Of a DNA stretch of 64,000 bases, positions 1-12,477 are shown piece by piece. Under the pieces are notes generated by a model. It worked only from the letters and a program-made list of their open reading frames with translations, made no database searches and was not told where the DNA came from. Each line of letters begins with the position of its first letter. Within the stretch, counting starts at the first letter, position 1. The translations under genes and the position numbers were made by a program. The stretch comes from Fasciolopsis buskii (lineage: Eukaryota; Platyhelminthes; Trematoda; Plagiorchiida; Fasciolidae): positions 62,001 through 126,000 of the forward strand of contig LUCM01007780.1 in assembly GCA_008360955.1 (NCBI GenBank), read 5' to 3'.

Positions 1-1440
1 GGGCGAAACCTCGCTTGCTCCTTGCTGTTAGTGTACGGAAGACAACAGACACGAGGATCTTTGACGGAACCTGAATTAAGCTGGTTCCCCTATGGTTGCC
101 GCAGACAGTTCGTGAGCCTTTCTGAAATACAGGGATTAAGGTCAATTCCATCCAGTCCAGAGGAATTTCTTTCTTGTTCCATACTTTGGAGAATACACGC
201 GTCAGTTTCACTGTATCGTATGCTGAATGCTGGAGTAAAACATGGAAAGCCGCCTGTACCTGGGGGATTGAAGAGTATAAGTGAAGTACAGACTTCAGGT
301 TCGTTGGGTTGGTCTGAAGACATGGCCATCGATGGGAGCCAAGTAAAGTGAAAACTTAGGATTAGGTAATATGCCCCAAATATTACCCGTCCTTCTACCA
401 ATGCTGGCACCAGATAAATCTGTCGAGTCACGATTCCTCGTGACATCTTCGGTAACCCTTATATCGATGTAACTGAGGTTAGTCTGGTTCCATGTAGAAA
501 GAGCGCCGGAGTTATTCGGGCGATCGATATTTCACAGCTGCCAAACCGCAGGAAAGGTTTTTCTTTGGGAAGCCAAACCGGAGCTTTTGACTCAAAGTCT
601 GGCCCACCAAGCAGCGGGACGTTAATCCAGCACGTTACCAATGGACTAGGCGATCCTGATTATCCTGCGGGACGACGGATGCAGCATGGAGTTCATTATC
701 TTTGTAGGATTCATGGATGACTATGGATGGGTAATTCTAAGGAATTCGGCCGCTAAACACGAAGACGATCAAGGCCTTTGGTTCCGTTAACTACCTGTTC
801 GCAAGACGGCGGTAGTGGTTAAATAAGAGCCCATCTGGTTGGACCAATTATTTGTCCATTCATCTCTTTCCGACTGAGTTGGTAGCTCAAACAACCCACA
901 ACCTGGGGCATCAGGAGACTACTTCGTCAGACCTGCCAAATGACTTCCCAGGTGTTATTGAATTTTCGACTTGAAATAAGCCATGCTGTGTAGCCTGCTT
1001 GGTCATGGAGATGCGCAAGCCGTCACATCACGTCAAGGTGGTCTTATTGTAACGGCCTAAAGACACTGACTATCGAACACTGCGCTTATCAGGCGACATG
1101 GCGATTTGCACAGAGGCCCAGTTAAATTACAGACTAAATTGTTCGCTCCACCTTTCTAAGCGCCGAAAAACCATGAATAGGCGCTCCACCGGTTTCGGAT
1201 TGTCTCACAGATGCTACATCTTTTGGTATCAGCAAGACGAACTAGGTGGAACGATAGTATGCTTTACACACAGATAGATAAATAAAATTTCCACAGAATC
1301 ACATGATCTGTTTTGCTCTTCGATTATGCGTATCCAGTATTTTCCTGTCCGGATATCCCCATATTTGTACACTCCCTTATTAGTTTCTCACTAGAATATA
1401 ATTTGCATCATTAGAAGCGTTGATGGACGATAAATCCATT
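1..1440. other. Unassigned, no clear gene
   Basis: Both strands carry short open frames without splice context or recognisable motifs. The base composition resembles old repeat sequence, but I could not match it to the other families in the window. Confidence 0.3.
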
Positions 1441-1449
1441 TGGGAATAG

Positions 1450-1649
1450 TACGGTGATTTACCGGAAGTGTTTAGTCAGTCTGACAAAGCTGAGCTTCAA
1501 AAAGAGGGCTCATCATCCTTCCAGATTCCTAGTAGTTCAAATAAAATTGCAATAAGTGCACCAATTTTCGGAATTCCCCTGGAGCAGCAGCTGATGCCCT
1601 CTCAACAGAGCATTTCCACGACCAGCTCTCCCGGTCCCTTCATGGTTTG
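1450..1649 (+). CDS. Candidate exon, Ser-rich
   Basis: An open frame runs from just after a TAG at 1447-1449 to a consensus GTGAGT donor at 1650 (phase 2). It encodes a soluble, Ser-rich segment (DLPEVFSQSDKAELQKEG, then IPSSSNKIAISAPIFG, then SQQSISTTSSPGPF). Possible acceptors are AATAG at 1445-1449, TTTAG at 1471-1475 or TCAG at 1476-1479; none has a strong pyrimidine tract. The exon-like segment at 2166 starts in phase 1, so the two do not join directly. It could be the 3' part of an exon of a neighbouring gene. Confidence 0.3.
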
Positions 1650-1824
1650 GTGAGTTCACGGTTCAGGACTAAACGGATTTTGTTAGCGGCTAAATCTGCT
1701 GTGATTGATCTGTGGATATCCATGAAATTTAGTTACTTGGATAGTTGTCTTTTATCAGGTGGTTGTTTTTCAGCTGAAGTTTCCTCTCAGACGAAAGACC
1801 TGATTGACATTCACCAGTTTTAGG

Positions 1825-1904
1825 TACAAGAAGTGACTGCAGCAATCATCATGGGATTAGTTTAATTTGGATGGTTATTCAGATGTTGGCTCTGATAATA
1901 ACGC
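1825..1904 (+). repeat. RTE reverse transcriptase fragment
   Basis: Translation gives SDCSNHHGISLI and LALIIT, the 'NYRGISLI' block of RTE-type reverse transcriptases. The fragment stops abruptly at 1904, where homology to the 25-26 kb unit begins, so this is a repeat junction. Confidence 0.55.
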
Positions 1905-2555
1905 GAATGGAGAAGTGTGTTTATTACAGTCTAGATCATGGTTGTCCAAAGCACCCTGGGGCCAAAAGCGATAGTTTCGGATCATCTATTGGCTATCAGG
2001 CTCAAACAAGGAGTTTATAAGAGACATCAGGTGGCCATAACCAAATCAATAGCGCACTCGTCGACTGAAAAGCATCCTGCAACTGGACGGGTCAATTTGT
2101 TTATTTTTGCGCTCCGACTGAGTGTCTGGACCGCTAACGTCTGACTGACTGACATTTTGTTGTAGCCAGTTCAAGGATATTTATCGAACAAGAAAAGGAG
2201 TATACTAACTCACCATCGATTCAAGATGGTGTTTCGCATGATTCCCAATTTGTGAATCAAAACCACCCGAGATTTGGCAATGGCTCTAGCTTCTGTCTTA
2301 TACCTAATGCATCTAGTTATTCGGTAAGTAGATTCTGCAAGCCTAACGCATTGCACCCGGGAAAATCAGCTAGTTAATGCTATCATTCCTTTCTCACCAT
2401 GTCATGTACTGGTTAAATTATCATCATATCTACATTCTTTATTTGCTATAACAAATAAAAAAAGCTGCGGTGTACCCCCAGTGGATAAACTTTCTAACGT
2501 TCATACAATTGGCGTGAACAACTACAACGTGCACCCCACAATTATGTGGGGTTGA
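1905..2555 (+). repeat. 0.6 kb unit 5' of RTE copy 1
   Basis: From GAATGGAGAAG at 1905 this sequence is nearly identical to the reverse complement of 25045-26265, where it occurs twice in tandem. In both loci it runs straight into the 5' end of a family A RTE element. It contains the open 158-nt splice-flanked segment at 2166-2323. It may be a 5' part of the element (a promoter-like monomer) or host sequence duplicated together with the element. Confidence 0.7.
2166..2323 (+). CDS. Exon-like open segment, copy 1 of 3
   Basis: It is bounded by ACATTTTGTTGTAG (acceptor ending 2165) and TATTCG/GTAAGT (donor at 2324). In phase 1 to 0 it is open throughout (SSRIFIEQEKEYTNS, then QDGVSHDSQFVNQN, then LIPNASSYS). 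The family is not recognised. The same segment with intact sites and frame occurs on the minus strand at 25256-25413 and 25847-26004. The differences I see are nearly all amino-acid-changing, so preservation may reflect youth rather than selection. Confidence 0.4.
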
Positions 2556-5500
2556 CGTTGACGTTCATAGCTCTAACGATTATCTCTGCTGCCCCGCTCG
2601 GGAAGTTGTGTTTGTGTGACCTGATCAACGTTTCAGGTAATTCTTGGTAGTTACTTCTGTCTCTTTTATTCAATAACCTGTCTCTTCGTTTCTCTTTGCC
2701 CTTCTGCCTACGCACACGGTCCCACTGAAAACAAGCCCAAATACTTCGCAACGTTCAATTTGGTCATAGTACGTTAGTGAAGTGTTTACAGTCTGCTAAA
2801 ATCCACATTTTCTCACTCGCCTCGTCAGCCTCTGAACAATCTCGGCTCTTCAATGTGCACACTTTCCTTGCAAGCTGCCAACGGCTTGTTTAGCTGTGAC
2901 CAAGGGACTCAACTATCGATTAAATGTCGCTGTGTCATAAACACGAATTCAGGATTCGAGTAGAGTATTGCTCAACTAACGTAACCAAACATAATCCTCG
3001 TACAAGACTATTCCTGCACACTTCAGGCATACGTTAAGCATGCTTGCAAGCTGGGGCTCAACCGTGGTGATAGGAATGGGTCTTGAGTGAAACGCTGGAA
3101 CAGCCCCTCTAAGCACTGGATCCCACCGTCCCAACAGTCGCTTGGTGTGCATGAGACGCAAAATAAGTCGGAGCGTCCCTCGGAACGATAGTAGTGTTAA
3201 CGCAGCTTAATTGGTCAATCTTGGCATGACGCTTCCCAACAGACTTCAGCCACATGACATGCAAAAAGAACCATTTCTCATGGACCTCGTCACCCTTGTT
3301 CGTAGCAGCAAACGCTCTGACATTGAGTGTTGGTAGCAGAAATGAAGCAACACTTTGGACAACTTAGAGCTTCGGAAAACTTGGTTTAGGTGGAGCGTCG
3401 CTGCCTGCTCACGAACGGATAACGGAACAGACTGCTCTACTTTTGTGCAGACAACAAACTAATTCCTATCTAGTACGAATTTCCGACACAGTTCACGTCG
3501 CACACGGCGACAGGTGTCCTCGTCAGATCAGACACAATATTGCAGAACTACGTGCTGCGTTCTGGTCCAAACGGTAAGGCGTATGGACCACGTAATTTGA
3601 AATCGGACAATGCGTTATTTAAAATGCATATTTGCTGCAGCTCAACGCCATCGACGCAGGCCACAATCCCGACTGGCCGTCGACACGTCTCGATTCGCGT
3701 TCACAACAGCACGACAGAAGCTATCCATTGAACTCAAGAACCTCCGATGAGCAGCAATGCAGACGAACAGTGGACTCAAATCAAGCAAGGGAAGCTTCAG
3801 GCAGCGAGATTTCGCTTTGGTCCTGGAATCTAGCTCACATCAAAGACACGGATCTCACAAGAGTCGCTGGAGTCTAATGCGTGAGCACCCACACGCCAGC
3901 TCCCCAACGCAATTGGGGTGAAAATAAAGATGCGCGGACAGTTGCAGGTCATCGACGATAACCTTAAAGAGACCGCAAAAACTGAGTGGATTAAGGTAGC
4001 CCGAAACGAGATGGACATGGCGCCCGCTCAAACAAAGACTGTTAAGCCTTATACCGCAAAAGACCAGCGTGGGCGGCGAACTTCCGTTAGTGAACGTCGT
4101 GCGCGATAGGACGGATAGCTTCATCCTTAAACAGGAAAGACCGGACCGTTGGCAGAGCATTCAAGATCAGTCTTAGCTGGCCCATATCCTATGTATCTAT
4201 CCGCGCATGGAAGCTGTGGAATCCTAGGTGTCACTTGACCTCCCCCAACGGACGTGGAATGCAGTCGAATATTCGGCTTCTGAAAAGCGGAAAAACAGCC
4301 CGTCGTGACGAACTCCCCAGCTCTTTGCAAACACCAACGGTGCGAAAGCTTCTGGTGCAACTCACTTACATTCTTGCTTCATATATTTGAACGATGACGT
4401 ATTCCGTCCGTGGCGGTGAGTCACCGATTGTCAATCCATCTCCAACAAAGGGTACACGGAGTGACTGTAAATCAATTAGTCGTGGATATAGTTTAATTCC
4501 GACGTTACGAAGTGTGGCTCTGATAATGTGCGCGTTTGACACCGGATTCCGTGACGATATATTCCGCGAATAGCAAGCCGGATTTCGGCGCAGGTCGAGG
4601 TTGCATAACCAGCAATTATAAACTCTTCGCAAATACTCAAACGCGACCACACAAACGCCGCCCTACGATCGTAAGTCCTTTCTGAAATTGAAAGGCGCGT
4701 TCGACTCCCGGCTTCGCACAGCATTATTCGTGCTCTTCCACGAAGGTCTAACCCACGAAGTTGTAGACCTGTTGCGAGCCATTTGTCTCGCAATACCCCA
4801 TTTCCTCGTGAGGGAACGGTAACTCATAAAGTTCATTCGAACGAACCAAGGGAACGATCGCAAGAACTGTCCCATCTCTTCATTCTGTTCAAACTTCGTC
4901 ATCGGACGAGTGATGAAGATGCTTAGGGTCTCGAGGAATGCCAGGAATCGAACTGAGAAATGCGAGGGAAGTTGTGACTAAATTACGCCAGATTGGTTCG
5001 TACTGCATTTCGGTCCTGGGACCATGCACAACGGCACCAAGAAGACCTCGAGATCGTTGCTCGCTGGGTAGTCTTTGCACGCTTCAAGAGTGATTAGTCG
5101 TTCTTACTTGGACTGGACACAGAGTGCCGTGCTTGGTCTCTGAGCGGATAGGAACTAACGATTGTGGAGCCGTTTCATCCTAAACCTTGGTAGCCTGCGT
5201 GTCAAACATGGTAGCTCGAGAGGGAGGTAAATACTGCGTATATCAAAGCTCGAGCAATACGCTAGACTGCAAGCACTTGTGGTGTCGTTCTGCATATTCT
5301 CACTAAGTTAAAGGTCGTGTGTACTGTGCCCAGCAATGCGTTCATTATTTTTGTGCGGTTGCGAGACCATAGATACATTCTCGGGCGATGTCGTCGCGCT
5401 AGAGGTTTCGACTCAATCATGCTACGTAGTATGGTTAGGGTTGGATGGAGTAAGCGAGTGAGTAATTTTAGAGGTCACGAAAATCAAACAGGTAACGAGT

Positions 5501-6017
5501 TCTGAGAATACCATGTTTCATCGTATGAAACTTAGTAGACAACGGTGGTTGGGTCACCTGTTGCGTATGGCGAACACTCTTGCCCTATTTTGGATTCCTT
5601 CGACGGAGTGGATGAAGCCATTTGGAGATCAATAGATGACGTAGCAACGTGGGATGAGAAAATGTATAGCGAACTTGGTTAAAGCAGGTGCCTTACGTCT
5701 TCGTGGTTGGGGTCCGAAAGACTCGACAACTAGCTGGCTGGAGACACTGACGGAAATGGCAATGAACCGTGAACAGTGGCGATCGTGTTGCCATTTTCTA
5801 TCGAGTCAGAATGATTGAACGAGTGTGTTTGTACAGTTAGACTGTGTTCCGTTTGTTGGCTGCAGCAGCGTCTTATATTTCCCCACCGTTGTAGGTCTAC
5901 TCGCTGTTCCGCATGGATATTCACCCTTTTTATAGAAACGTGTAACTGTTGGGAAAAGGCAGCGGTCAGTGTGGCTTGTCTTCCTGCTTAACGCTGAATG
6001 ATTATGATGATTTCTAG
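2556..6017 (+). mobile_element. Family A RTE-type non-LTR retrotransposon, copy 1 (decayed)
   Basis: It parallels the 21-25 kb copy in inverse orientation. An endonuclease-like start lies near 2840-3600, a reverse transcriptase start near 4255 (NIRLLKSGKTA), and the C-terminal and 3' UTR region at 5500-6000. It ends in a short GAT-rich stretch (5995-6017). The interior is broken by many one-base insertions and deletions relative to copy 2, while the last 300 bp are close to identical. It cannot encode a working protein. A roughly 190 bp deletion near 2560 is seen relative to copy 2. Confidence 0.7.
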
Positions 6018-6039
6018 GCATGCAAGTGGTCGATATGAT

Positions 6040-6620
6040 ACTCGATTACAGGTCCAAGCGGGTTTTGAGGATAGATACACGAAGACTCTCGGTGTCTGAA
6101 CATCATATTCTCCGGACTATTGGTTAACTCAAATACTGGACTCTTGGGTCAAATCTTTAGTGGAGTTTTTTATCTGAATGTTTTGAGGTATTATGGTAGT
6201 AGTGTTTTGTATATGGTGAAAACAACTGCCTTGTTGATCATCTCCAGTCGCAATGCTCACTGTCACAGACAGTAGTGTTCTTTTATTTGAAGTCACTTCC
6301 CTTCTGTGTTATTGTTTAGCTTATTATTTTTCAGTTGGTCTTTCACTATTTCTCGTTTTCTTTCTGTTTTGATGGCAAACGGCAACTCGCTGTCACCCGG
6401 CTCAATACCACATCTAAAGTTACGAAACTTTATATTGTTCCACGCCACCCCAAGTTTCAGGGTTATAGTTCCCGGTTTCCCTCATCCTCGTGTAGTAGGG
6501 TCTGGTGGCTATAGGTCATGTTTCTCCCCTCACACTCGCGTGAAGCAGGTCATAAAAAATAAGGCAACTAATGTCGGAGCACTTTGGTGTAATGTTTCAA
6601 ACTAAAGCTGGACTGATAAG
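6040..6620 (+). repeat. Family B RTE C-terminal/3' end fragment
   Basis: 6090-6130 translates to LSVSEHHILRTIG, the degenerate 'VFEHRCLRSIG' block of RTE C-termini. The end (GAGCACTTTGGTGTAATG, about 6578-6596) is the shared family B tail, also found near 13820, 19975, 36775 and 54520. Confidence 0.5.
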
Positions 6621-6845
6621 TCCGAGGATTTTGTCCGTATTCAGTGATTTTCCGGCCTGGAGGCAGTGTTGTAGTTAATCAGGTAAGTGGATTACAGGGC
6701 TGATTTGACCAGCGGTGCTGTAGAGGGTATGATGACATGACGTCTACCTACCTCTCATTTCACTGGATTTTGGTCAGCGTAGCGGACTCCCAGAGTGCAG
6801 CGACGTCTACTCGAGATCCCATCTTTCTAGTGAATCCACCAAGGG
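6621..6845. other. Unassigned
   Basis: No gene, RNA or known repeat seen. Confidence 0.3.
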
Positions 6846-6866
6846 GTATATATACATATATATATG

Positions 6867-6912
<46 letters not shown>
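6846..6912. repeat. (TA)n microsatellite
   Basis: About 40 bp of pure TA preceded by an imperfect TATA-rich run. Open frames across it are Tyr-Ile artefacts. Confidence 0.9.
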
Positions 6913-6913
<1 letters not shown>

Positions 6914-6999
6914 AGTATATGGTACAACGATGCGTGGTCAGAATCAAGGGAAGACCTCTAGTACAGACGATATTTTTGAATGTTGCCTCGCCATTTATG

Positions 7000-8950
7000 G
7001 CTTCTCACTATGTGATCTGGTTAGGACAGGACTCATTCAACTCGAAAGGAGGGTTCATCCACTGACGAAACTTGATATTTACTACATGAGAGCCCGGCAT
7101 AATCCCAACATGGACAGTTTTGCCAGAAGACCTTCGTGTCAAACTCAGTCGAAAGCCTTAGAGATATCTAGCGAGACCTGGTTTTCGAGTGAAGCTGACC
7201 AGAAGTGCCAGACGAGAATCAGCAGATGGCGAGATCGGAATCTATGTTGGCGGTCGTTCAGCATCCCTTCATTTTCGAGAAATAAACATAGCTGATCGGG
7301 GATGACAGCTAAAAATATCTTCGAAATAGCATGTATGAGGAGAATTGCACAATAGTTGTTCAGGTCAGAAGGATCACCACGTTTAGGAATAGGCAAACGT
7401 ATGACGTATATCCACTAGATCGGAAAGGTAGAGAGTTAAGAAAAAAAGACGGAAGAGGCGACGTAAAGGAGGAGCAAACTCGGCCGGACGTTTTGAGGGT
7501 AATGGGTAGAATGCTGTTCGAACTGGATGCTTTGCAAAGATCTTCCTAGTGCCAATACGAGGTGGTAGGAGATGAAACCGATGGTATAGGATAATTGAAT
7601 AATGTGGGATTGGAGACACGCCGGGTAGCAGAAACCTCGGCTCTTTTGTATGATTTACAGACAAGATCATCAAGGGAATTACAGTTGGGAAATAAGTTGG
7701 AAGGGCAGAAGCTACGGGAAATTGCCTTAGCATGGGACTAAAATATTCGGCTGCTGGTGGCGGACGAGAGTGGGCACTTGGCTTTGCATTGGACGCTTGA
7801 CTTTGCAGTGGACGGAGCGCTCTTTAGCTATTTGTATAGTTGTTGTACACTTATTCCGTACCTTCACGAGATGGTGGTGGGAGAATGGTGTGGTCTAGCG
7901 GCGCCAGCAGCGAAATGTAAGCTTCAAGTGAGAAGCACGATTGCCTGCGTTATCAGTCCGCTTGGAGGATTTGGATTTTCCTGGTTCGAAAAAGTGCGGG
8001 GTAAAAAGATCAATATTTTCAGGAATATTGGTAATGAAATTAGAGGCATGCATGAAGTGGAACAACTATCATTCCAAGTTTGATCCCAAGAGGTCGCCAA
8101 AATCGTTCCAGCTGATTGTACTCTATCTCCAAAATGTGTCTTGGGGAGGTTGGAGGGATGTGGAGGTCACTGTACTAACAGTAGCCTAATGAGCCAAATG
8201 GAGGAAGAATAAAAACGTGATTGTAAGGGACGAAAGCGGGAATGAAGTCGAGTGTAAGCATGGTCTTCAGATGGAGCGGACATACTTGTGGGGAGTTCAG
8301 TTAGTTGAGATACATTGTTAACTACAGCGAATCATTTGCCTTCGTGCCTCGTGACGAAGTGTCAGAGGAGTGTACTAGCTATTCCTGGTGGTTGACGACT
8401 TAAACGTCCCAAGGTGGCAGAATGGCTGGTGAGTCTGTAAAAAATAAATGTTCAGTTCTTGAATATAGGACTTCAAGGAATGGAGTCACTACTGCCAGGG
8501 TAGTATGAAGATATCGCTGAAGAAGGAAGTCGGCGTTCCAACCACGAGTTGAAATCCGCGATTGGTGTGGGCAAAACCTAACATTCAGTAGGTAGCAACT
8601 GAGCACAAGCAGCTGCTTTGGGATAAAGTCTTGTTGTGAAGTTGAAGATGCGTAGCATCTGATGAGCGGAAAGTGAGAGTTTCGGTCAAAAATAGAGCAA
8701 GAATACTATATATGGTAGATTTAGTGAATAGAATCATCGTTCCAGTTCAGTCTTGGGATGCTCGCAAAAGTGTTGAATTTTTGATGGCTTTGCAAATGCA
8801 TGGAGTAAACGTGAGAACGAAATTAGTTTGATTGTGTGAGGCAATGATTTTTGAAGGAATGCTTCAACCAATATCGTTAGGGTTAAGGTAGCACAAACCA
8901 CATGAGCCTTCTCTAAATGCACTTTTTATTGCACAAATCTGAATGCAGTT
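7000..8950 (-). mobile_element. CR1/Jockey-like non-LTR element fragment
   Basis: The minus strand at 7396-7145 reads PIPKRGDPSDLNNY, LLNDRQHRFRS and LDISKAFD. These are the diagnostic blocks of CR1/Jockey-type reverse transcriptases and differ clearly from the RTE type elsewhere in the window. Sequence at 7400-8900 on the same strand is Ser/Pro-rich with several stops and is probably the decayed upstream part of the same element. The edges are approximate and the copy is inactive. Confidence 0.6.
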
Positions 8951-9600
8951 AGTGTGCTATCGGAATCGTGACGAAGAATAAGAGAAAAAGGAGAAAGAAA
9001 TGATGTGTTGAGTCTAAATTCTAGTTTTTCTGTGCCCATCGCATCACCGGCCATCCATCCGGATCCACGAGTTTTCTGCGAGCTTGGTGCTACCCGGTTG
9101 CCCAAACTGAAATACAGGTTTGACTTAAGGGACCTTACCCCGAGCCTTTGAACAAATGGTATAACCCACAGGGCGGCAGGATAATCTGAGGGTCACGTAA
9201 CCCACTGGGAGTGGATGACTAATTGTTCGGTTCATATGCCCTTCGGATGGGGCTGCATATTCATGGTACCCAGTGCACCCCTTCACCACGGACGCCGGTG
9301 AGCACAGCCTTGTGCTTCGTACGCCGCCTGTAGTTGGTTTGAAATCAAGATCTAACTCCCCTAGATCGATTAGCAATGATCAGTCAACCCGGAGGGTGCC
9401 GAGCGTTCGCATTCGTCTTGGCACCTTAGCAGGAACACCTCCCGCACGAGAAGGTCATGTCTAATACTTAATCAGCAGAGGCTATTTGAGATACCGGCCA
9501 CTTGAGAACATATCGAGAGGTGTTCAAGGTGACTAGCCAGCTCAGAGCCTGAGACATCCATCTCTGACTATGCTCAGGCATTTGGAATCTGTAAATGCAC
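8930..9600. repeat. Family C dispersed repeat, copy 1
   Basis: It shares landmarks with 16990-17600, 27150-27830, 30930-31635, 36935-37420, 60360-60910 and 63225-63440: a 'TACCCGGTTGCCCAA' block, 'GGTCACGTAACCC', 'GTGCTTCGTACGCCGC' and an 'AATGATCAGTCAACCCGG' block. No coding content is recognised. Confidence 0.7.
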
Positions 9601-10030
9601 TCTGGTCCTTACGATCTATAGTCTTGGTTATTTTATGAATAATTTCGTTTAATTGTTGGAAGTAGGGCCTCAGATCAGAGGTTCATTTCGTTTAGAGCCA
9701 TTGACACTGGCTCTCGAGAAAAAATCAATTTGTTGGCTTGTAACAAAGGTCTTGCGCTTCGACCTGACTTAACCTAAAGGAGTCTTGTCCATGACCTTTC
9801 CCCTTTTAAATCTTTCTTGGTTCTATGCTACTCACTTCTAGCGCTATAATTGCCGGTCCGCTTCCCTCCGTGGTGTGGGTCTCAGCGACTATTGTGAATT
9901 CTCTTTCCTTTGCGTCCATGCGTTAAGTGTGTTATGAAGTCATCAACGATTCTCTTGTGATTTCACCTGGTGAGTAACTTCGTTTAGTGTATCAGAAGGC
10001 GTTGATTTGGAGTTTTCATAAAAATTTTAG
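9601..10030. other. Unassigned, pyrimidine-rich part
   Basis: 9780-9910 resembles the pyrimidine-rich stretch before the family B tail. No gene seen. Confidence 0.3.
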
Positions 10031-10200
10031 AAATATATGTATATATATATGCATGTGCGTACAAACCTGTGTACGGATCATATGCTACCGGAATGACGAA
10101 AATTGTGAAGAATAAAAAGGAGAAAAAGCAAAATACTGTGACAGGTCTTCTCAACAGGATTGGGTTACTACCCCACTGAGCCTGCATCGCGTTTTGGTTT
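10031..10200. repeat. Family C head with (TA)n
   Basis: A short TATATATA tract is followed by GCATGTGCGTACAAACCTG, GTACGGATCATATG and an A-rich run. The same head starts other family C copies. Confidence 0.5.
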
Positions 10201-10339
10201 TTCTGTATATGCATCCCACAATAGCTTGCGAGTAGGAGGCATTCAGCTGGAGTTAACGAGCAAGAACCGTCTCTTTTCGAAGCTGTCGGGCACCGTTGAT
10301 TGCTATTGAGAATAATATTTGGACAAGAACTAGACCCAA

Positions 10340-10600
10340 TAATTCGGTGCAGCCCGGTGGAGCTAGTCTACGTAATGATAACACGCCTCTCATAGGTTCA
10401 AACCCCCGGGTGCGACGATGGATATGCACCATTGATGAGCTCTAATGAGAGCAGAACTAGAGTTTGATTCTTCCCGAGTACGAGGTTGATCGGAGCACCT
10501 GAGGTTCGTGCGTTCGAAGTGGGGTCTGATGGGCAGACAGTCAAAGCTGCAGTACCATCAGTCCCACACACCACTCGTAAGTAACTTTGAAGTACATACA
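10340..10600 (+). repeat. tRNA-derived SINE-like unit 1
   Basis: A B-box match GGTTCAAACCC lies at 10395-10405, with an A-box-like TGGAGCTAGTC 37 bp upstream (10358). No cloverleaf can be drawn, so a SINE promoter is more likely than a tRNA gene. Confidence 0.4.
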
Positions 10601-12477
10601 TAGAAGAAAGTGGACCGTTTTTGGAGTTCAGCTTAGAAATCGTGGAGAATCATATAAAGCATTTGTCCAAAATGGTTTGTGAACAAAGGTAAGTGACTAA
10701 TAAACGGAAAGTTTAGGATTGCGTAATATTTGAAGAGAAACATTTTTGTAGTTCACAGCCATTTCACCGATTTTAGCCACTAGAGGCTGCTTATTTCCTT
10801 CACGAAATTTGCTATCCCACTTTGTGATTGAGTATGCGAGTAACCTTCTTCTTTGACAGATGGACGTCCGTCCTCAAAGGGAGGTCGTAGTTGTCTTTCC
10901 ATGAAATTAATCTCCAGGTAGTTCAGTTGAGGAAGGAGCGAGATATCTGAACAGAACTATTTTCTCATCCGCCCAAAAAATAGACGTGAGCATAGTTTGT
11001 CTTCTCTCACATCTACACACAAGGCCAAAGTTAAATGTACAGTTAGATTTTTCGAGAACTCGATTTAAACTAATCAGCCAAGCAGTTGCTTTCCGACTAT
11101 ACTGGACAACCAATTTGTAAAGTTCTTTTTCTGTATAAAAAAGGTGCAGTGGGTCTAATGAATTTCTCTTGGAAGGGCAAATTCCCACTGACTTGTATTA
11201 ACTTGGTCTCCTACAATGTGCGAATGAGGCGTTCCATTTGACTTGCATTGTTGGTCATGAGCTGTGATGCGGTTAATGTAGATTCCAGCAATGTGTAGGA
11301 CGTTATGTAATTCAGCAGGCCGGCGGTAGTCAGGTAGATTCAATGTCACCAAAATGTTAATGGTTCGATCCCTTCGAAGTAATCAGACCAAACTTCACCT
11401 AGTGCTACCTGTCGGATAACAGAATACGCATTTTTTGGGAACCGCTGGCCATTTAAGCAGTGTCAAAGCCTTTGAATGACATCTCACTAATCCATTAGTC
11501 TTTATAGTCGGCTGACAGCATATGGTCCTAGGAACTTCATTTGATGGAAGGAATGTTCGTCAAACTGCTAACCGGGCAGATTTTCTGCCCTCCCAAATGA
11601 GACAATAGAACCTGTTCATTTATCAAGGATTGACGTTTGTTTGCTGGATGCCTATTCGTCGAGTTTTTTTAAATTTTCGGCTCCTCCATCTGTCTTAGCT
11701 CGCTCTTTGTCTGGCATTTTGCCGGAGTGTGTTCACTGATGCATGCCTCAGTCTTGTGGAGACATGAGCGTTAGGTAGGTGACATCAAAAAAGTGAAAAC
11801 TGCTTACGAACTCAGTACTACTTCTGCCAGGTACTTTTTATTAGATCAAATGATTCGACGTGAGACAGCAATTGGTGGTCGCTGGCTTGATATCACACCT
11901 GACCAATCGGGATCCTGGTGAGGTCTACGTCACTCTCGATTTCAGGGCCTTGATTGCCGGCTTCTCCTGTCCATGTAGTAAGCCCTAATGGCTGTGATGG
12001 GTGCTTCTGTGAAACTTTTATATCAAGCATGTAACACGTGACTGGTTGAATTATATGTTTAACAACGGACAAGGTCTGCATTTATATTCAGTGCATTGAC
12101 GTCGATTCAACGCTTTTGGGCACCCACAGTCGTTCATTGATTTTCCACTTCAATGCTGGATCCGATATGTCGATCCACCTTACGAAAGGGCTAGTGACTG
12201 TTGGATATTTCTATATTTGCCTGTTGTTTTGAAAATTCTCGGGAACAGCCTGCCCACCTTTCGATCAAAAGGAAACTCCATTGCCATGAAGCCGGATTTA
12301 CAATGCTTCAGCTCTGAGAATTGAGGTGACTTGCCTAGAAAACCGAAGCGATAGACGTCGGAGACAATTTATCAACCTTTTCGATGCAGGTGAATCTGAG
12401 GTCACATAAAAAGGTTGTTTCTAGATAACCGTTGTGATATTTAAGCTCGCATTTTTAACGGGATAAATCTGCGGTTA
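10601..12477. other. Unassigned, upstream of the C2 gene
   Basis: Short open frames on the minus strand (10907-11188, 11155-11352) have no recognisable motif. I see no clear promoter element. This stretch should hold the promoter or an upstream non-coding exon if exon 1 is cis-spliced. Confidence 0.3.

Noticed and set aside
1748..1805. Short open segment after TTTTTCAG ending in TAG
   Set aside because: Its phase does not match the donor at 1650, and it leads directly into RTE sequence.
6864..7065. Open frames across (TA)n (also at 16080, 36900, 42600, 57010 and 59340)
   Set aside because: Tyr-Ile repeats from a microsatellite, not protein.
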